From Halorubrum aquaticum (GTDB taxonomy: Archaea > Halobacteriota > Halobacteria > Halobacteriales > Haloferacaceae), in NCBI RefSeq assembly GCF_900113615.1, contig NZ_FOPZ01000015.1:1-64000 (forward strand): a DNA stretch of 64,000 nt. The letters run 5' to 3'. The notes under the pieces are model-generated. The model had not been told where the DNA came from. It worked only from the letters and a program-made list of their open reading frames with translations, and made no database searches. Below, piece by piece: positions 59,929-64,000 of this stretch. The first letter of the stretch is position 1; every line of letters begins with the position of its first letter. The position numbers were made by a program, and so were the translations under genes.

Positions 59929-62370
59929 ATGTCGTTCACGGACGGTCTCCGGAAGCCTGCTCTCCCTCTACCGACGATTGACACCGGAGCGCTCTCACGT
60001 GACGGACGGCCGATTGATGTACTTCAGACGACTAGACTACACTCGTCGTTAATCCGTCGCAGCATCACCACCGGTTCAGAGTTGTGTGTAGTGAATCCGA
60101 CGGCGAAGTCCGAGCAGCTCTCCGTTATTGCTGCTGACGTCTTGACCGCGACAACTGGTGAGGAACGAGATATGGTGTTCGTACTGAGTTCGGACACTCA
60201 GATTAGGGAGAAGTTCCGAGCGTTCACTCCACCAGGGTCTCCCTCTGAGGACTCACTTAGTGAAATTGAGTGGCCGGTAGCGAATGTGGATGCAGAAGGT
60301 TATTTATCGAGAGTGACAGGTGACCCCGATGGCCCCGTCCCTAGATTCCTCTTCACCTATACGAGTAAACGGATTCCGACGGACACAGTTGGGTCGCGTG
60401 TCGCTTGTGTTTTGTACGACGACACGGTGAAGTTCACCGAAGAGCGGTTAGCAGAGCTTAGGGAGTGGCGGAACCAGAACGGAATTCCGGCGATTTCGTA
60501 CTTCACGAGTGACCCGTTGAGTGACCTCTTTGACATCGTGTCTAATCAAGCGTCCGTATGGTGTTGGCCTACAGAACTGATTCGAGAGGCAACGGACACT
60601 GACAGTCGCCGTAGAGACTCCCTTTCACTCTTCAACACCGGCACAAATTCACGACACAAGATAACCCGTGTAGAGGATCAACTCAGGAATCGCGCGTTAG
60701 GTGTCTCAATCGAGGTACACGCACCAGGCGGAGATACAGTTGAAGGACTCCTAGAAAACGTGCAATCGGCTCGTTTTGAGTTTGAGAAACTGGTGCGAGA
60801 GATGGACGAGGATACGCTCTGGCGTGCTCGAAGTAGTCTGCGCTACGCTGTTCGGCAAATTGAAGAGCTCCTGTCTCCGCTAGATATCGCAGAAGCGCAC
60901 TCAAGGCGCTCGCTGTCGGCGCGTGTCAATCAGCTTGAACGCTACGCGTCACGTATAGGCTCAGATTCACGCGCATCACCAGCGGCAGGAACCTACAGGG
61001 ATGCCGTTTCTGAGATTAGAGAATTGGCGGATCGATGGCCAGACGTGCCGGTTGGGGAGAAAAAAGAAGGACAGATCGTATCACTCCTTATAGAAATCGC
61101 AGACAAAGACGAGAGCGTCATTATAGTTGCTCCGACAGGAAACGCAGCGCAAGCGGTCGTGACTCACCTACAAACAGAGTACAGATCACTATACAATGAC
61201 CTCGGTGAATCGCTTCAAGTTCACGACGCAAAAAGTGTTCGAACGACAGAACCTGTAGAACACATGATTCTCTACGGTGCTCCTCGGTATGATCAGCGGT
61301 CACTGCTCCGCTTAGCCATTGCCCCCCACGTCATCATCCTTGCTTACCCATCTGAGCTCAGATTGCTCAATAGCCAAGTTGAATCGCTGAATGAGACGTT
61401 TGAGGAAGTTTCGCGTCGGTCTGATTGGGATCTAGTGGCTGAAGTAACTGAGGCAGCTTGCGGTGGCGAGATGACACCGTCGCCGGAGCTAGTTCAGGTC
61501 ACCGTCCCTGATCCAGAAACGGGATCCAGAAGCGACCTTGTGCAAGACATAGATTTTCGAGGAAGAGAAGCCGAGGAAGATTTAGCAGAGTTAGTACGTA
61601 CGTTCGATCCCGACTATCAGACCCCCAGTGAAGACCCAATCGGAGACGGTACAAATGAAGCCAATACTAATCACAACTCCAGGACCACTTGCACTGTCTT
61701 ACGGGTGGAACGGGGCGGAAAAGTATACTCCAGGCCGAACGAACAGGTCTCAATCCTACGGTCAGACCACGGAGAAGTATTCACTAAGAAGGCTGAGAAC
61801 GTTCGCCCAGGTGATGTCATCCTCCACTTTAGAGATACTGATCTGATGCGAGACAGTCTTTACGATCTGATACGAGAGCGCGGTGATGCACAGCTCGCCT
61901 TTTACGCGAGTAGTTGGCGTGTTCTACTCAAGAGAGCTATCGAAGATCGAGGTGACGGACTTGACGATTTCATCAGGCAGGTGGAACAGCACTTGGACGA
62001 AGGCGACCAAAAGACACGACAGACCTACCGAAACTGGTACAATCAGGACGTGAGTCGCACACGCTCTAAGAATAGTATGTTAGCAATCGCCGAGGCGTAC
62101 GAACTAGACTTCGTCGTTGAGAACCTCGATACTGTGTGGAGTGCGGTACATCAAATGGAGAATCTCTATCGGAAACTCAGAGAAGCGTTGGAGGAACACA
62201 TGCTACAAGCAGCGACAAATGGTGAGTTTGAAGACGTAGTAGTCAGTGAGTCGCCCGAGATCCGTTTGAGTGACTTTGATGTGGACAGACACCTCCTCCG
62301 GCTCACTGTCGAGTCTGTGAACAATGAGGAGAGCGTCCCCACGTATAAGATCGGACACGCAGAACTCTAA
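59929..62370 (+). CDS. drmE: DrmE-like DISARM protein, second paralog
   Basis: 813 aa, co-linear with the 54811-57276 protein over its whole length. Shared blocks: 'FLFTYTSKRIPTDTVG' (about residue 141), 'VACVLYDDTVKFTEERLAEL', 'AISYFTSDPLSDL', 'LSPLDIAEAHSRRSLSARVN', 'MILYGAPRYDQRSLLRLAI', 'VIILAYPSELRLLNSQVESL', 'LYDLIRERGDAQLAFYASSW' and 'VVVSESPEIRLSDFDVDRHL'. As in the first paralog, no Walker A is visible and 'LYDD' stands where a DExx box would be. Overall divergence is high, so the duplication is old and both copies are kept, suggesting a heteromer. It precedes the DrmA-like gene, the usual drmE position in class 2 DISARM. Confidence 0.6.
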   Translation: MSFTDGLRKPALPLPTIDTGALSRDGRPIDVLQTTRLHSSLIRRSITTGSELCVVNPTAKSEQLSVIAADVLTATTGEERDMVFVLSSDTQIREKFRAFTPPGSPSEDSLSEIEWPVANVDAEGYLSRVTGDPDGPVPRFLFTYTSKRIPTDTVGSRVACVLYDDTVKFTEERLAELREWRNQNGIPAISYFTSDPLSDLFDIVSNQASVWCWPTELIREATDTDSRRRDSLSLFNTGTNSRHKITRVEDQLRNRALGVSIEVHAPGGDTVEGLLENVQSARFEFEKLVREMDEDTLWRARSSLRYAVRQIEELLSPLDIAEAHSRRSLSARVNQLERYASRIGSDSRASPAAGTYRDAVSEIRELADRWPDVPVGEKKEGQIVSLLIEIADKDESVIIVAPTGNAAQAVVTHLQTEYRSLYNDLGESLQVHDAKSVRTTEPVEHMILYGAPRYDQRSLLRLAIAPHVIILAYPSELRLLNSQVESLNETFEEVSRRSDWDLVAEVTEAACGGEMTPSPELVQVTVPDPETGSRSDLVQDIDFRGREAEEDLAELVRTFDPDYQTPSEDPIGDGTNEANTNHNSRTTCTVLRVERGGKVYSRPNEQVSILRSDHGEVFTKKAENVRPGDVILHFRDTDLMRDSLYDLIRERGDAQLAFYASSWRVLLKRAIEDRGDGLDDFIRQVEQHLDEGDQKTRQTYRNWYNQDVSRTRSKNSMLAIAEAYELDFVVENLDTVWSAVHQMENLYRKLREALEEHMLQAATNGEFEDVVVSESPEIRLSDFDVDRHLLRLTVESVNNEESVPTYKIGHAEL

Positions 62371-62420
62371 CTTCAATAGATTTGTTGCTACGATAGCTCT
62401 TGCGCGGACTCTTGGACTCT

Positions 62421-62624
62421 CTATAGTTCGTCAAACTCGGGCGGGGCACAACTATCCTGGTCATCTATCTGCTCAACAAATCCTGGCCAAAGGTACGCCG
62501 GCCGTACTGTCGCTGATACAGGCACGTGATTCTCACCATTTAGGTACTGTAACTCAATAACACACAGTGGAAAATCTGTATCAACAAGCGAGATGTCTTT
62601 GCGGCTCCAATCGCACTTGTCCAC
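62421..62624 (-). CDS. possible small protein opposite the cluster
   Basis: 67 aa from a GTG. The translation 'DISLVDTDFPLCVIELQYLN' and 'VRPAYLWPGFVEQIDDQDSC' has a protein-like texture and is preceded on the minus strand by TAAGTTTAGG, a TATA-like element, but only about 10 bp before the start, which is too close. It may be a remnant of a longer gene or a chance frame. It fills most of the 62371-62658 spacer, which otherwise shows nothing but the promoter region of the DrmA-like gene. Confidence 0.3.
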   Translation of the reverse strand: MDKCDWSRKDISLVDTDFPLCVIELQYLNGENHVPVSATVRPAYLWPGFVEQIDDQDSCAPPEFDEL

Positions 62625-62658
62625 CTAAACTTATGACACTCTGTCGTGATGAGAGCAT

Positions 62659-64000
62659 ATGGGACTCGGGCCGCGCGAAATTCCACCTAAATCTGATTCT
62701 CGTCAGTACGCTCGACCACCGGACGACGCATACGAGATAACAGAAGACGACAAGGAGTACCAGCGGCACCAAGCTGTCAATAACGTCCTCCTGGAACGAC
62801 TCGTCGAACGGATTACTGGGCAGGGCGAGTACGGTGAAACGGTCTACGACGTTAACCCAAAGGATCAGTTCTTCGCAGGTGCGTTAGCGAGTCAGTATCA
62901 GTACCGCGAAGCTCAGGAATCCGACGACGCGTTCGGGAACATCGCTACACGAGTTGCACCCTTCACTATGGGGCTCCAGTTTAAGCTCCCAGGGTCAGTT
63001 CCAGACGACGAGACGGTGGAGATCAATCCTACTGCCAAGGTATACTATCGCCGTCTACCAACTTACGAGGAACAACAGGAGTTCGGCGGGCCGGTCGGAT
63101 TCGATCCGGAGATAGCCGAGGACGACGCACTCACGCCAGCTGAAGAGGACGAAGACTCCGAGGTGGAGGACGCCGAAGACGAAGACACCGCTGGATACGC
63201 TGGGGACGACGGATCGCTAGAGGAACTGCGACCGGTGTACGAACGAGTCCAGATTGACGTCGGCCCTCTTACAGTCACTGCGGGCGAACTGAAGCGTGCG
63301 GCGCAATCCGATGGTGAGCTACCCCCACTCACGGACGACGATGCGGTGACGGATGCGATGGAGACCTACCGACAAGACGAACGCCGTTACCGGGAGCCCG
63401 ATCCGCCAGAAGAGGTAGACCGTCGTAACGAGGACAAGATTCCGGAAACTGCTCTGGAAGACGAGGAAACCTTCGAGGCGTTCTTAGAACAACGATTCAG
63501 TGGAGACACGCCGACCCCGGTGTGGGATTTCGAGATATCACTCACAGCCCAATACGACGACGACGACATTATCGTCTCCGTCTCCTTCGTGAACAAACAC
63601 GGTGTCGGGTACCCAGACGCACTCGACCCGAAAGGGGAGGAGTGGCGGGCGTTCCTCTTCGACGTCAACACCGACGTCTCTGTTGAGGAGACTCCGATCG
63701 AACCGTTCGTCTCAGACGAGATCAGGAACGAGTACCACTACGACCCCGAGATGGACGGTCTCGGACGCAACTGTAGCGTCGAACGGACCGATCCCACCAC
63801 GATAGAGACGGTGACCGTCCCGATTCACGAGCAGCGAAAGTATCGTAGCCGAGAGACGCTCTCTGCTCCGTTCAGTGACTTCGCGTGGGGGACTATCGAG
63901 ACCCACTTGGATCGCATCTCTCGGGAGATGGTGGAAGCCCGGGAACAGTACGAGTCGATACGCTCCGAGATCCTTAACGACCGGAGCGACGAAGCACGCG
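62659..64000 (+). CDS. drmA: DrmA-like DISARM helicase, N-terminal part (runs off the window)
   Basis: 447 codons are visible with no stop to the window end. The N-terminal region has 'VNNVLLERLVERITGQGEYG', 'NPKDQFFAGALASQYQYREA', 'RVAPFTMGLQFKLPGSVPDD' and 'AKVYYRRLPTYEEQQEFGGP', the arrangement I associate with the domain preceding the helicase in DrmA (product-size statement, then 'P-mGl-f' and 'YYR-PTYEEQ'). An acidic linker of about 35 residues (about 155-190) and a second beta domain ('VWDFEISLTAQYDDDDIIVS') follow. The helicase motifs expected further on lie outside the window, so the call depends on N-terminal resemblance and on position after a DrmE-like gene. DISARM DrmA and DrmB form a complex blocking phage DNA. 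Confidence 0.55.
   Translation, partial: MGLGPREIPPKSDSRQYARPPDDAYEITEDDKEYQRHQAVNNVLLERLVERITGQGEYGETVYDVNPKDQFFAGALASQYQYREAQESDDAFGNIATRVAPFTMGLQFKLPGSVPDDETVEINPTAKVYYRRLPTYEEQQEFGGPVGFDPEIAEDDALTPAEEDEDSEVEDAEDEDTAGYAGDDGSLEELRPVYERVQIDVGPLTVTAGELKRAAQSDGELPPLTDDDAVTDAMETYRQDERRYREPDPPEEVDRRNEDKIPETALEDEETFEAFLEQRFSGDTPTPVWDFEISLTAQYDDDDIIVSVSFVNKHGVGYPDALDPKGEEWRAFLFDVNTDVSVEETPIEPFVSDEIRNEYHYDPEMDGLGRNCSVERTDPTTIETVTVPIHEQRKYRSRETLSAPFSDFAWGTIETHLDRISREMVEAREQYESIRSEILNDRSDEAR

Noticed and set aside
1-64000. Replication origin
   Set aside because: No Orc1/Cdc6 gene and no ORB-like repeated elements were seen.

Overview
The window is a high-GC haloarchaeal chromosome segment. The proteins are strongly acidic, many genes have TATA-like boxes about 27 bp upstream of a leaderless start, the ribosomal-protein operon has archaeal order, and there are archaeal markers such as S17e, aEF-1beta, CofD, class I LysRS and an archaeal UMP kinase. 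The intergenic repeat family and gene content resemble Halorubrum or a close relative; that placement is inference.

Layout. 0-16.5 kb: metabolic and transport genes (M14 aspartoacylase-like, class III aminotransferase, M50/CBS protease, isopropylmalate/citramalate synthase family, a stand-alone degenerate Cas4-like protein, a bioY-bioM-bioN biotin uptake operon behind a near-perfect BirA-type operator, an HdrD-like Fe-S membrane protein, and several regulators). 16.6-22.3 kb: translation factors, a TctA-like permease, S17e, and a tightly coupled cofD-DUS-like-CitG-like-DUF447 operon. 22.7-33.2 kb: isoaspartyl peptidase, glycosyltransferase, isocitrate dehydrogenase, histidine kinase, a pyrH-lysS-zinc-ribbon operon, and a carboxyltransferase coupled to a Cys-less redoxin. 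33.2-36.8 kb: a tRNA-Gly(GCC) with duplicated 3' ends, a CARF-like/HTH regulator and a molybdopterin oxidoreductase.

36.8-51.2 kb: a SPOUT-type methyltransferase followed by the S10/spc-type ribosomal operon from L3 to SecY (23 ribosomal proteins, RNase P component 1 and SecY), with most junctions overlapping or separated by only a few bases.

51.2-64.0 kb: base composition drops sharply just after secY and an acquired island begins: ribbon-helix-helix-like protein, tyrosine integrase, winged-helix regulator, coiled-coil protein, a decayed stretch, and then a defence-like cluster. The cluster has two full-length paralogs (821 and 813 aa) that look like DISARM DrmE, separated by an 810-aa protein made of repeated OB/TRAM-like beta modules, followed by the N-terminal 447 codons of a DrmA-like protein running off the window. 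A DISARM-like locus with a duplicated DrmE and a new repeat protein between the copies is the most interesting object here.

Six copies of one structured GC-rich intergenic repeat (about 130-340 bp) fill most of the long gene-free gaps in the core half of the window.
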